DNA from: Candidatus Marispirochaeta associata
Lineage (GTDB): Bacteria > Spirochaetota > Spirochaetia > JC444 > Marispirochaetaceae
Length of the DNA: 64,000 nt
NCBI GenBank assembly: GCA_001749745.1
Contig: JWTM01000424.1
Location: forward strand, 186,001 to 250,000
Direction of reading: 5' to 3'
Below the pieces are notes generated by a model. It ran no database searches. It was not told where the DNA came from and worked only from the letters and a program-made list of their open reading frames with translations. Below, one piece after another: positions 1 through 8,953 of the stretch (within the stretch, counting starts at the first letter, position 1; the number at the start of each line of letters is the position of its first letter). The translations under genes were made by a program, and so were the position numbers.

Positions 1-1112
1 ATCAGCTCCCGAATACGGCCGACCATGATATCGTACTCCCGGGCCAGTTCGCGGATCTCGTCGGTAGCCTCGATCTGCCCTACCAGTTGGAAATCCCCGG
101 TATCGACGCTCTGCATGATCGTCTGCAGTTTACGTACCGGTCGCGTTATCCCCGACGAGAGCCGATTGGTGGCGAGTCCTACGACGAAGAAGAGCATCAA
201 GCCGATCAGGGAGTAGGCCAGGCGCACATAGTGCCAGTCGGTGATGATGTCGCTCTCGTGCAGGACGCTGATCATGTGCCAGCCGGTCAGTCCAGAGGTA
301 GCGCTCATCAGGTAACGGTCCCCCTCGGTATAATCCGCCTCCTGGTTCTCTTCCAGTAGGGAGAGAATCTCCGCCACCGGCTCGCTGCGGAGATTCGAGT
401 AGACCAGCTGCTGGGTCGGGTGATAGATATAGTTCCCCTCGGGATCAATGATGAAGTTGTATCCTTTTCCGCCGATAACCAGGGACTGACAGAGCTCCTT
501 GATGCGATTGAACTTCAGGTCGATCAGGAGTATGCCCCGGGTTTCGTCGTCCTCCTCCGTCTGGATACCCCGGCTCAAGGAGACCACCCAGGAGTAACTG
601 CCGGCTATCAGGTTCTGCACGTAAGAGGTGGAGACGATGGTATTGTCGTAGGCCCTCAGGGCCTGGGTGTACCAGGCCTTCTTCTCCAGCTCGCTGTAGG
701 GGTTGATTTCCGCCTCGGGATCTCCGCTCAAGATCGTGCCGTCCAGCGCGACGATCAGGATGTCGGAGATATCGTCCCGGGCCTGGGTGTAGTTCTGTAG
801 CCTGGTTTGAACCAGTTCGAACAGCGGTGATCCCGGTTTGGACCCCTCCGCCAGATAGCGCTGGATTTCTCTATCCGTGGCGATAATCTGGGAGAGCTGT
901 TCCATGCCCAGGATGTAGGTATCAACCTGATCGACCAGCTGCTCCAGCATCGCGGCGTTGCTGTCGACGAAGGAGTTGCGAATGCGGTTGATGGTAAAGC
1001 GGAAGGAGACCAGCTGCATGATAAAGATCGTAGCGAAGATCAGTACCGTGAAGATGGTGTAGATCCTGGAGTCGAGGGTACCGAAGCCGAGTTTCTTTCT
1101 CACTCTTCGCAT
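1..1112 (-). CDS. YesM-type sensor histidine kinase, N-terminal part (cut by window edge)
   Basis: This is the first 370 codons of a membrane sensor kinase that runs off the left edge, so the kinase core is not visible. The ATG lies 5 bases after the stop of the YesN-type regulator, so the two are co-transcribed partners. A first membrane helix spans about residues 17-37. A long extracytoplasmic region of about 260 residues has the look of a dCache sensor, followed by a second helix near 300-320 and a HAMP linker to the edge. In this family the kinase phosphorylates a YesN-type AraC regulator in response to an extracellular sugar or a sugar-binding protein. The neighbouring alpha-galactosidase suggests an alpha-galactoside signal, which is inference. 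The catalytic His and ATPase domain should lie further left. Confidence 0.88.
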   Translation of the reverse strand, partial: MRRVRKKLGFGTLDSRIYTIFTVLIFATIFIMQLVSFRFTINRIRNSFVDSNAAMLEQLVDQVDTYILGMEQLSQIIATDREIQRYLAEGSKPGSPLFELVQTRLQNYTQARDDISDILIVALDGTILSGDPEAEINPYSELEKKAWYTQALRAYDNTIVSTSYVQNLIAGSYSWVVSLSRGIQTEEDDETRGILLIDLKFNRIKELCQSLVIGGKGYNFIIDPEGNYIYHPTQQLVYSNLRSEPVAEILSLLEENQEADYTEGDRYLMSATSGLTGWHMISVLHESDIITDWHYVRLAYSLIGLMLFFVVGLATNRLSSGITRPVRKLQTIMQSVDTGDFQLVGQIEATDEIRELAREYDIMVGRIREL

Positions 1113-1117
1113 CTTGC

Positions 1118-2704
1118 CTACTCCTCCAGACTCCGTCGATATTCCATGGCGGTCATCCCGCTCACCTTCTTGAAGATAATCGTAAAGTAGCGCGGATCGG
1201 CGTAGCCCACCGTGTCGGCAATCTCATAGCCTTTCAGGTCGGTGGTCTTCAAGAGCTTCTTTGCCTCTTCTACCCGGTAGGCGGTGAGGTACTCGACGAA
1301 GGTTTGGCCGGTACCCTCTTTAAAAAGCAGGCTGAACTGACTGGTAGAGAGGTAGAGTTCGTCGCAGATATCCTTGAGGGAGAAATCTTTCTCGGCAAAG
1401 CGTTCGGCGATTATCTTTTTTGCCCGTTCGATGCGGGAGATCAGCATATCGTGACGGCTGTCGGCGATCCGGTCTTCGATGGAGTTGATCATTTCCCGGA
1501 AGAACTCCTTGGCCGAGGCGACCGAGCCGAGGATCTCCGGGGTTAGGTTCAACTCGAGGGCCTCTCCGGTCTCGATGCCGATCTCCGGCAGGAAGTAGAC
1601 GAGTTCGATATGGAGCCGGTTCAGGTAGTGAGCGGCTTCGGCCGGGGTCAGATAGTGTTCCTCGAGATAGCTGAAAACCTCCTCTAGGGCTGACTCGGTC
1701 TCGATGCGTCGCCCCTCCTTCAGGCGGTCGATCAGCTTTCTGGCAACGGCGACGAAGCCTTCCGGGGAGATTCGTTCCCGGTCCCGCAGTTCACTGATCG
1801 AGATGACCTGGTTCATCCCGATCAGCAGGGAGTAGTCCGCCGCAGTCTGCGCGCCCCGATGGGAGCGCTGCAGGTCGAAAACACTCTCCACTACCTCGCC
1901 GCTTCCGACGCTTATCTGGAGGGAAGAGATCTCCTCCGCCTGTTGAAAGCCGGCCCGGGCGACCTCGGCGGATCTCCGGTTGAGTTCGGTTTCCCTCAAC
2001 TCCTGTAAAAGCAGCAGGATCTGTTCATCGCTGTTCTGAAAAACCTCGTCCTCAGGGCGTATCCGGCTCTTGAGATACTCGAGCAGGGTAATCCGTTGCA
2101 GGTCGCTCCACTCTTCGGGTATTCGGAAGAGGAGCACCTGGTAGAAACCCTTCAGGTCGTGCCACTGAAAGTACTCCCGCCGGCGGTTCATCCCCTCGGC
2201 CTCGATTCGTCCGGTAACCAGACGCAGCAGGAAGCGCTCCTTCAGGAGCGGAAAGCTCAAGGTAAGCTTCTCCTGCATCAGGGCCTGCTGCCTTTCCCTG
2301 TGCCGCAGTCGGTCGAGTTCCTCCTGGACCGTCTGCAGAACGCCGCTCAGTTCGGCGGCGGTAATCGGCTTCAACAGGAACTGACGGACCTGGTGCTTGA
2401 CCGCCTCCTGGGCATACTCGAAATCGTCATAACCCGTCAGCAGGAGTACCATGATAGAGGGATAGCGTTCGGCCAGGATGCGGCTTAAGGAGAGGCCGTC
2501 CATGTGGGGCATGTTGATATCGGAGATAACCACATCGACCTGATGCTTCTCGATATACTCGAGAGCTTCCCGACCGTGTTCAAAGAGACCGCTCAAATGA
2601 AAGCCGTTCTCTCCCCAGGCTACGCATTGGGCGATACCCTGACGGACGATGGCCTCGTCGTCGACGAGGATAAGATTGTAGTTCTCGGATGCTCTGGTAC
2701 CCAT
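1118..2704 (-). CDS. YesN-type response regulator (REC + AraC HTH), 528 aa
   Basis: A cytoplasmic two-component regulator. The N-terminal receiver domain (about residues 10-130) shows the acidic pocket (VDDE), the phospho-acceptor Asp in VVISDINMPHMDG, the Thr in LLLTGYDDF and the Lys in LLKPI. A linker of about 290 residues follows, then a C-terminal AraC/XylS double helix-turn-helix (about residues 425-526), ending in the signature region GYADPRYFTIIFKKVSG. This length and layout are typical of YesN proteins paired with YesM kinases. It lies 44 bases after the GH36 gene and just before its kinase partner. It most likely activates sugar uptake and hydrolysis genes, including the adjacent alpha-galactosidase; the target is inferred from position. 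Confidence 0.93.
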   Translation of the reverse strand: MGTRASENYNLILVDDEAIVRQGIAQCVAWGENGFHLSGLFEHGREALEYIEKHQVDVVISDINMPHMDGLSLSRILAERYPSIMVLLLTGYDDFEYAQEAVKHQVRQFLLKPITAAELSGVLQTVQEELDRLRHRERQQALMQEKLTLSFPLLKERFLLRLVTGRIEAEGMNRRREYFQWHDLKGFYQVLLFRIPEEWSDLQRITLLEYLKSRIRPEDEVFQNSDEQILLLLQELRETELNRRSAEVARAGFQQAEEISSLQISVGSGEVVESVFDLQRSHRGAQTAADYSLLIGMNQVISISELRDRERISPEGFVAVARKLIDRLKEGRRIETESALEEVFSYLEEHYLTPAEAAHYLNRLHIELVYFLPEIGIETGEALELNLTPEILGSVASAKEFFREMINSIEDRIADSRHDMLISRIERAKKIIAERFAEKDFSLKDICDELYLSTSQFSLLFKEGTGQTFVEYLTAYRVEEAKKLLKTTDLKGYEIADTVGYADPRYFTIIFKKVSGMTAMEYRRSLEE

Positions 2705-2748
2705 CGGAGCTACCAGTATAAACGTAAATTTTCTTCCTGTCCCGGTCT

Positions 2749-4692
2749 TTAGTATAGGGTCCGCAACAAAAAAGAAGCATGCGGGGCGAGCTCGTCGAGG
2801 GCGATAACTCCGTCGACCGACTCATACCTGCGCCCCGACCAAGCCTCCTCCAGGGCGACCGCCCTGGAGAGTGGCGCGGGGAGCTCATGCAGAACCAGTC
2901 GCCGCCGGATGGGACGGTCTCCCATGTTGAAGAGGCCGAGGTAGCCGGCGCTATTGTAGACCAGCTGGGGAAACTCACGCTCTAAGAGGTCGAGAACGGC
3001 GGCGGTCCCCTGGGTACATATCTGGTAGAGTTCAAGGCTGCGCCGCGCCTCGCGAATCTCAGATTCGCCCAGGCGGGTGAAGTCGTCGCTGAAGAAGAGA
3101 GCCCCGCCGATTAGAATAGCCGCATTGATCTGGGTGCGCCGCTCATGCTCGCTGAGCCGGGTATCCCGCCGGCGTAGCAACACACAATCAGGATCGTTTA
3201 TCCAGAGGCGCCGGTTCATCGCAGCCCGGGCGAAGTTATTGCGGATCGAGTTCTTGACGCCCTCTATCGATTCGGACCTCAATAGGCGTCCAATTAATTT
3301 ATGCCACGATGGAGCCGTATCGGCGCCGACCCGCATAGTGTCGAAGATTCCGATACCCGCCGTGAGGGGCATTCCGCAGCCGTTGAGAATCGTTTCCTCT
3401 CCGGCTTCGTCCCGAATAATCTCCACTCCCCGGCGCATAATCTGTGCTCGGCTAAGGGAGATCTCCTTATGCGCTCCCCCCCGGATGCACGCAGCGTAGA
3501 GGAAGTCGAGTTTCAGATACTCGAAACCCCATTCCCGGGTCAGCCTGGCGATGGTTGCGCGGATGAACTCCTCAACCCTCGGATTGGTGACGTCCAGGGC
3601 GTAAAAGAGCTTCCCCGGCCAGTTTAGGTTGTAGCCGGCAGGTAGTGCCCGGCCGTGCTCGTTCCGCAAGAGGAATTCGGGGTGTTCCCTGACGAGTCGT
3701 GAGCTGCGGTCGGCGATAAAGGGCGCGAGCCATATCCCCGGGCGGTATCCGGCGCTGCGGATCTCCGCCGCCAGGCCCGGCATATCCTCGAATCCGGAGG
3801 CCGGTTCGTCCCAGTCTCCGACGCGCCGCTGGTAGCCGTCGTCGATCTGAAACCAGGTGAGGGGCAGATTGAGTTCTTGCAGGCGCGCGAGGTTTTTTCG
3901 CAAGCCTTCCGGGGTGAGTCTGTTAAAATAGTAGTACCAGGAGCTCCAGCCGGTGATTGCATTCCGGGATCTGACGTTCCGCCCCTGGAGCTGCTCCAGA
4001 TAGGCGCCCGCCAGCTCGCCGACGGCGCCTTCGGAGAAGTGGACGCCGGAGAGCTCGACCGTGGCGCCTGGAGGGATGTTGCGGCGCCCGAAATCCCAGA
4101 TCAGTTCGAAGTGGCTCGACTCGGGACTCAGCTCCGCCACTACGCAGCGGATATAGAGGAACTGATCCAGAGGCGGCAGCTGTCCAATACAGACGCCTTC
4201 ATTACTCCTCTTGTCGGCCATGAGAGCGTACATCTCGCTCGAGAAATCCCCCGTGCGGTTGGAAGGGAGATTGGCCAGATTCCCGGAGATGATCGATGCT
4301 ATCCGCAGCCAGGAACGAAAGGGCCTGTCGCTGAGTCGGAAGCTGCGGGCGCGCGACCAGGATTGGTGGCCGTTGGTAAAGAAGCCGATATCTTCCGGAT
4401 CACGGCCCGAAAGAAACTCCTCCAGTCCGTCCGAGAGCGGCAGAAAGAGCCGTGTCAGCCGGATTGATTTGGTGCTAAGGTTGGTTAGGCTCAGACTGAG
4501 AGAACGGGATCCGTCGCTGCGGGACTCTCGATTAATCGTTACCGCTGCAATACTGTTCTGAAGCCGAATCGAGTTGCTGCCGGGAAGGGGCTGCTCTTCG
4601 AGGATCAGATCCTTGCGTCGGATCCCTTCCTTGATCCGCATGAGAGGATCCAGGTGGGGTGCTTCAGGGCTGGTATCGATGCGGCTTCTCAT
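2749..4692 (-). CDS. Alpha-galactosidase, GH36 family (melibiase-type), 647 aa
   Basis: Hydrolyses terminal alpha-galactosyl residues from oligosaccharides such as raffinose or melibiose, by family. The catalytic TIM barrel starts near WSSWYYYF, with a substrate-binding Asp pair in FQIDDGYQ. The likely nucleophile is D396 in YLKLDFLY and the likely acid/base is D458 in RVGADTAPSW. The N-terminal beta-sandwich characteristic of GH36 precedes the barrel. There is no signal peptide, so it should act in the cytoplasm on imported sugars. The open frame extends to 4770, but I chose the ATG at 4692 because it overlaps the upstream stop as ATGA and has a GGGAG ribosome site just upstream; the longer start would overlap the preceding gene by 82 bases. 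It sits between an AhpD-like gene and the YesN/YesM pair. Confidence 0.93.
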   Translation of the reverse strand: MRSRIDTSPEAPHLDPLMRIKEGIRRKDLILEEQPLPGSNSIRLQNSIAAVTINRESRSDGSRSLSLSLTNLSTKSIRLTRLFLPLSDGLEEFLSGRDPEDIGFFTNGHQSWSRARSFRLSDRPFRSWLRIASIISGNLANLPSNRTGDFSSEMYALMADKRSNEGVCIGQLPPLDQFLYIRCVVAELSPESSHFELIWDFGRRNIPPGATVELSGVHFSEGAVGELAGAYLEQLQGRNVRSRNAITGWSSWYYYFNRLTPEGLRKNLARLQELNLPLTWFQIDDGYQRRVGDWDEPASGFEDMPGLAAEIRSAGYRPGIWLAPFIADRSSRLVREHPEFLLRNEHGRALPAGYNLNWPGKLFYALDVTNPRVEEFIRATIARLTREWGFEYLKLDFLYAACIRGGAHKEISLSRAQIMRRGVEIIRDEAGEETILNGCGMPLTAGIGIFDTMRVGADTAPSWHKLIGRLLRSESIEGVKNSIRNNFARAAMNRRLWINDPDCVLLRRRDTRLSEHERRTQINAAILIGGALFFSDDFTRLGESEIREARRSLELYQICTQGTAAVLDLLEREFPQLVYNSAGYLGLFNMGDRPIRRRLVLHELPAPLSRAVALEEAWSGRRYESVDGVIALDELAPHASFLLRTLY

Positions 4693-5249
4693 TCCGGGTC
4701 TCCCGGAAGTTCCCATGAAGTAAGATACCCCCCCGGCGGAATACCGAGCCCCTGAATCAGCCGGGCCCAATAATTGACCTTGGCCGCGAGAGCAGCAATC
4801 CGTACTATTCCATCGGCTCCCCAGGTTTTCTCCATGTCGATAACGAGTTCGGGAGCAATGTCGAGGGGCGTCTCGCTCAGGGCGGCTACGTACCTTAAAA
4901 GTAGTAATTCCTGTTCTCCAAAGCTTTCCTGCGTCTCCGGTTGGGATAGACGCAAGGCCTCCACCTCGGTCCGGCTTACCCCAGCGGCGGCTGGGTCGGC
5001 CAGATTCATGTCGATGCAGAAGGGACAGTTGACCGAGAGGGAGGCTTGAATCCGTACCAGGGCGGCGGTGCGCTTATCCAGCCGACGAGCCGCCCGCTCG
5101 ATACCCGTTTCGACAAGGCCTGAAACCAGAGCGATTCGAGGCGTGCGGCTGAGGATGCGTGCCGGATCGAGTCGCTTCCCGGCTATCTTTTCGGAGAGGG
5201 CGATTAATGGACGCAGCAGGAGGGGGATCGGTTTTCTCGGAGATATCAT
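4689..5249 (-). CDS. Carboxymuconolactone decarboxylase/AhpD-like protein, 186 aa
   Basis: A small all-helical protein of the AhpD/CMD superfamily. The core motif is CPFC followed by IDM, with Cys75 and Cys78 in the position used for peroxidase-coupled disulfide exchange in AhpD, and an upstream region rich in Arg/Ala helices. Family members act as alkylhydroperoxidase partners or as decarboxylases; the CxxC favours a redox role. Its stop overlaps the GH36 start as ATGA, so the two are translated together. This is an odd pairing for a redox protein and a glycosidase. It is the first gene of the minus-strand carbohydrate module and probably sits next to its promoter. The substrate is unknown. 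Confidence 0.85.
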   Translation of the reverse strand: MISPRKPIPLLLRPLIALSEKIAGKRLDPARILSRTPRIALVSGLVETGIERAARRLDKRTAALVRIQASLSVNCPFCIDMNLADPAAAGVSRTEVEALRLSQPETQESFGEQELLLLRYVAALSETPLDIAPELVIDMEKTWGADGIVRIAALAAKVNYWARLIQGLGIPPGGYLTSWELPGDPE

Positions 5250-5315
5250 AAATTCAATATACTAGCGGCTGCGGAGAGCGTCAGCCCGCCTCATAGTCGA
5301 CCGCGACTCCGATTG

Positions 5316-5337
5316 ACCCCCGGTCCTCCTCGGGGGT
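5316..5337. repeat. Perfect inverted repeat upstream of fxsA
   Basis: ACCCCCG and CGGGGGT form a 7-bp perfect stem around an 8-base loop, 25 bases before the fxsA start and in the divergent gap between the AhpD-like gene and fxsA. There is no T-run after it, so it is not an obvious terminator. It could be a leader hairpin or an operator. Confidence 0.4.
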
Positions 5338-5361
5338 ACCATTAATGACGAGGAGTCCCCT

Positions 5362-5817
5362 ATGTATTTCAGACTGTTGCCCTTCTTCACCCTTATTCCC
5401 CTGATTGAACTCTACCTGCTGATCAAGATCGGTTCTTTAGTGGGTGCGGGACCAACAGTGTTGATCGTCGTCGGTACCGGCATCGTCGGAACCTATCTGG
5501 CCCGGCAGCAGGGATTCCAGGTGTGGCGCGGGATCAATCAGAGTCTCAGCCAGGGAGAGTTTCCCGCAGAGAAGCTGGTGGACGGACTCCTGGTGTTGGC
5601 GGCGGGACTGCTCTTGATAACCCCCGGAGTACTGACCGACCTGGTCGGATTCCTGATGCTGATACCCGTTACCCGGGGCATCTTTCGACGCTGGTTGAGC
5701 GCTCGCTTCTCCGGGATGATTCAGCGGGGGAACAGCGATATGAGCGGCATATTCTGGTCCCGCTACGATGCGGAGCGGGACGTTACCGACTCAGGGGATG
5801 ACCACAAAATCGACTAG
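5362..5817 (+). CDS. fxsA: FxsA family membrane protein, 151 aa
   Basis: An inner-membrane protein of the FxsA (suppressor of phage F exclusion) family. The N-terminus (residues 1-75) carries the family pattern: a first hydrophobic helix with PLIELYLLIKIG, a second helix with VVGTGIVGTYLAR, and then a third and fourth pair containing LLLITPGVLTDLVG. The charged C-terminal tail is poorly conserved, as is usual. A GAGGAG ribosome site precedes the ATG. It stands alone on the plus strand, and its stop overlaps the convergent flavin reductase by 4 bases. Its cellular role is not well defined in any bacterium. Confidence 0.93.
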   Translation: MYFRLLPFFTLIPLIELYLLIKIGSLVGAGPTVLIVVGTGIVGTYLARQQGFQVWRGINQSLSQGEFPAEKLVDGLLVLAAGLLLITPGVLTDLVGFLMLIPVTRGIFRRWLSARFSGMIQRGNSDMSGIFWSRYDAERDVTDSGDDHKID

Positions 5818-6407
5818 CGCGGCCCGACAAGGGCTTCTCCCAGTCTGCGCCCGGTCTTGCGGGCTCGTTCCGCTATCGCCGGGTCCCCGGCAATGCTTCC
5901 CGCCTCGAAGAAGCCGAGAGCCTTGAGGGAATCTACCGATTTCAGACCGATATCCCGGGCAAAGTCGGAGAGGAGACTCAGGGTGTTGCCCATCATCCGC
6001 TCATCGAACTGTTCGCAGACTGCCGCACTGACACAGAACTTGCCGCTCTCCCGATACTTGCCGATCCACTGCTGACGGTTTTCCGGATACTGGATCAGGC
6101 TATAGCTGCGGTCGATAAAACGCTTCATATCCGATGTCACCGAGTACCAGTAGGTAGGGGATACCAGGATGACCGCATCGGCCGTGTCGATCCGCTCGAT
6201 AATCCTTTGGTAATCATCCTTGATCACGCACTCCCAACTCGTGCTGCAGCCTTCGCAGCCGGTACAGGCCTTGATGCAGTAATCTCCGAGGAAGAGTTCC
6301 TCGGTCTCCGCCCCGCAGACCTCGGCGGCGGCTTCAGCTATGCGGGCGGCCAGATAGGCGCTGTTGCCCCGTTTCCGTCGGCTGCCGATAAGGCTAAGAA
6401 TCTTCAT
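5814..6407 (-). CDS. NAD(P)H-dependent FMN reductase/flavodoxin-family oxidoreductase, 197 aa
   Basis: A flavodoxin-fold protein. The FMN phosphate-binding loop is at the N-terminus (SLIGSRRKRGNSAY), and the second flavin loop is SPTYWYSVTSDMKRFIDR. Between them lies a Cys-rich stretch (CTGCEGCSTSWEC) typical of the iron-sulfur flavoprotein-like NADPH-dependent oxidoreductases. It probably transfers electrons from NAD(P)H to FMN-bound acceptors in the cytoplasm; the physiological acceptor is unknown. A GGAGG ribosome site precedes the ATG. The gene overlaps the end of the DMT exporter by 14 bases, so both are expressed from one transcript. Confidence 0.87.
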   Translation of the reverse strand: MKILSLIGSRRKRGNSAYLAARIAEAAAEVCGAETEELFLGDYCIKACTGCEGCSTSWECVIKDDYQRIIERIDTADAVILVSPTYWYSVTSDMKRFIDRSYSLIQYPENRQQWIGKYRESGKFCVSAAVCEQFDERMMGNTLSLLSDFARDIGLKSVDSLKALGFFEAGSIAGDPAIAERARKTGRRLGEALVGPR

Positions 6408-7275
6408 TTTTGTTCCTCCCGTGTTTTTGTGGATATAGATCTGAGAAAAGTACGCCGCCGATGATCAGGGCCGCGCCGATCCATTCCGCCGGGGTAAAAC
6501 CTTCCGCCAGGAAGAGCATGCCGAAAAACACCGCGAAGACCGGTTCCATGGAGTAGATGATTACCGCCTTCACCGGGGTCACATCCTTCTGAAAGCGGTT
6601 CATCAGCGAGAGGCAGAGAAAACTTCCGAAGAAGGCCAGATAGAAGAGGGCCCAGATAAGGTTGCCGTCGAAACTAATCTCCCAGGCTTCGATGCTGAGC
6701 GAGAGGATCAGGCTTAAAAGCGCAGTGAGGACGAACTGCATGAAGGTCAGCGCCAGTGCGCCGCCTTCCCGGGTATAGCGGTCGATAAAGACTATGTAGA
6801 AGGCGTAGCAGACCGCGCTGCCCAAGGCGAGGGCGTCCCCCAGGTTGATTCCCTCCCCCCTCGGCAGATTCAGGAGCACCAGCCCCGCTACGACTACCGC
6901 CAGACCGAGGATATTGGCTGCCCGTAAGGGCTTCCCGGTAAGGGGTACCTGCAGAAAGGGAACCAGGAGGGCGAAGAAGTAGGTTATCAGCGCCGAGCGT
7001 CCGGCGGTGGTGTAGACCAGGCTTGCATTCTGAAAGGCGTAACCGGCGAACATCAGACCGCCCAGGATCAGCCCGCGTCGCAGAAGCCTGCCGTCGAGGC
7101 GCTTTAGTTCAGTTCTCGCCGCCGGATAGAGTAACAGCGAAGCCGCGGCGAAGCGCAGTGCCAGAAAGAGGATCGGCGGGGCGGAATTGAGTCCCTGTTT
7201 GGTTACGACAAAAGTGGCTCCCCAGAGGAGGGTGACCAGCAGGAGGATCAATTCGGCTTTACGTTCCCGCAGCAT
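6394..7275 (-). CDS. DMT superfamily permease (EamA domains), 293 aa
   Basis: An inner-membrane transporter with ten predicted helices arranged as two EamA repeats. The first begins with LLLVTLLWGATFVVTKQGL and the second with GDALALGSAVCYAFYIVFIDR. The C-terminal segment EPVFAVFFGMLFLAEGFTPAEWIGA is the classic family pattern. Members export metabolites or amino acids; the substrate cannot be read from sequence. The open frame extends to a TTG at 7311, but I prefer the ATG at 7275, which starts just before the first helix. Neither start has a clear ribosome site, so this is tentative. It is divergent from the kinase gene at 7356. Confidence 0.88.
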   Translation of the reverse strand: MLRERKAELILLLVTLLWGATFVVTKQGLNSAPPILFLALRFAAASLLLYPAARTELKRLDGRLLRRGLILGGLMFAGYAFQNASLVYTTAGRSALITYFFALLVPFLQVPLTGKPLRAANILGLAVVVAGLVLLNLPRGEGINLGDALALGSAVCYAFYIVFIDRYTREGGALALTFMQFVLTALLSLILSLSIEAWEISFDGNLIWALFYLAFFGSFLCLSLMNRFQKDVTPVKAVIIYSMEPVFAVFFGMLFLAEGFTPAEWIGAALIIGGVLFSDLYPQKHGRNKNEDS

Positions 7276-7355
7276 GCTGCCCAAGCTACTATAGGGGAAA
7301 AAAAATCGCAATATCGGCCAATATCCGTTAAGCTATAGGGAGAGGTCGAGAATAA

Positions 7356-8867
7356 ATGAAAGTAAATGAACAGGAAACAGCCATTCTCCTCGTCGAGGAC
7401 GAGGCGCTGATCGCCATGGCCGAGGAGGAGGCGCTGCGCCGCGCCGGCTATAGGGTTGAAAACGCCTCTTCCGGCGAGAAGGCTCTCGAGCTTCTCTCCC
7501 GGGATCGGTCAATCGATCTCATCCTGATGGACATCGATCTCGGCAGAGGGATGGACGGTACCGAGACCGCTGTGAGAATTCTCGATGAACGGGAGCTCCC
7601 GATTGTCTTTTTAACCGGTCATGCCGAGAAAGAGGTAGTCGAGAAGGTAAAAGGGATTACCCGCTACGGGTATATTATCAAGGATTCCGGCGAGTTCGTT
7701 CTGTTAGAAACCATCGCAACCGCACTCGCTCTCTTCAAAGCCCACTCTGATGCCGCTATCGCCCGAGCGAGGCTCGAGAAGTTGAATCAAGTTTTCAATT
7801 CCCTGGGTACCGATCCGGAGGAGAATATCCGGATAATCGTGCGGGAGACCTGCCAGATCCTGGAAGCCGCCTGCTCCCTCTACAATAAGTTGCAGGATGA
7901 GGGGGCCTCGCTGTGTACCTGGGCCGGTGAGCAGCTTCCCGCCGATTACAATCCGGTAGACGCTCCCGAAGGGCATATCTGCTATGAAGCGACTATGAAG
8001 AGCGATGACTCTCCGCTTGTTCTCTCGGATCTGAAAGGTACCCCCTACGAAAAGTCGGATGTAAATGTCGGCAAGTACGGATTGAGATCCTACCTGGGTT
8101 ATCCTATCCGTATCGAAGGGGCGAACACCGGAGCCCTCTGTATTGTCGATACCAAGCCGAGGGATTTTAACGACACCGATCTGCATATCATCGCCACCCT
8201 GGCTAAAGGGCTGGAGCTGGAGGAGCAACGAAAACAGAGCGAAGAGCAGGTTCGGAAACTCCTGAATGAGAAGGGGCTCCTGCTGAGGGAGGCCTACCAT
8301 CGCATAAAAAACGATATGAGCGTGGTCAAGTCGATGCTCTCCATGCAGGCGTCGCGCATGGAGTCGGACCGGGCCGAGGAGTCCCTCTACGATGCGAGCC
8401 ACCGGGTGGCGGTTTTAAGTCAGGTTTACGATCGCCTCACCAGTGATGACGGGGTGCGGCGCCTCTTGGTGGGCAGCCTTCTCGAGGATCTGCTTCAGGA
8501 GTTGAAGAAACGCTATAGCGGTGAATCCGTGCGTTTCTCCCTCGCATCAGATGAGTTTGAAACGAGCAGCCGCTACGGCATCGTTACCGGAATCATCTTC
8601 AACGAGCTGGTGACTAATGCCGTTAAAAATAAGCCCGACGATCTGGAACGACTACAGGTCGATATTGAGTGCCGCCGGAGCGGAGGGAGCCGGCTCGCGC
8701 TGACGGTAGTCGATAACGGCGCGGGGTTTCCCCCCGACGTACTGGATGGGACCCGGATGGGGCTCGGTCTGGAACTGGTCAAAGCCCTGGTCGCTCAATA
8801 CGACGGGGTTCTGAAGCTGGAAAATTGTCCCGGCGCTCGGATATCGGTTCAATTTCAACAACATTAG
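7356..8867 (+). CDS. REC-GAF-HisKA_2 hybrid sensor kinase, 503 aa
   Basis: A cytoplasmic signalling protein with an unusual order: receiver first, kinase last. The receiver (residues 8-125) has the acidic pair in LLVEDEALIAMA and phospho-acceptor D59 in LILMDIDLG. A GAF sensor domain spans about 148-290. The HisKA_2 dimerisation domain has the likely phospho-His H315 in AYHRIKND, and the C-terminal HATPase_c domain has the N box NELVTNAVKN and a G box VVDNGAGFP. No membrane segments are seen. Receiver-led HisKA_2 kinases are common in spirochaetes, and phosphorylation of the receiver presumably gates the kinase. A closely related, larger protein lies at 16125. A dedicated output regulator is not adjacent. 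Confidence 0.9.
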   Translation: MKVNEQETAILLVEDEALIAMAEEEALRRAGYRVENASSGEKALELLSRDRSIDLILMDIDLGRGMDGTETAVRILDERELPIVFLTGHAEKEVVEKVKGITRYGYIIKDSGEFVLLETIATALALFKAHSDAAIARARLEKLNQVFNSLGTDPEENIRIIVRETCQILEAACSLYNKLQDEGASLCTWAGEQLPADYNPVDAPEGHICYEATMKSDDSPLVLSDLKGTPYEKSDVNVGKYGLRSYLGYPIRIEGANTGALCIVDTKPRDFNDTDLHIIATLAKGLELEEQRKQSEEQVRKLLNEKGLLLREAYHRIKNDMSVVKSMLSMQASRMESDRAEESLYDASHRVAVLSQVYDRLTSDDGVRRLLVGSLLEDLLQELKKRYSGESVRFSLASDEFETSSRYGIVTGIIFNELVTNAVKNKPDDLERLQVDIECRRSGGSRLALTVVDNGAGFPPDVLDGTRMGLGLELVKALVAQYDGVLKLENCPGARISVQFQQH

Positions 8868-8953
8868 GAACACTACACTTTTTTATAAAATCCTTCCTTG
8901 ATGCTTGCGATTCTCATTAACATTCATATCCTTGATAGTAAGGAGTGATATTG

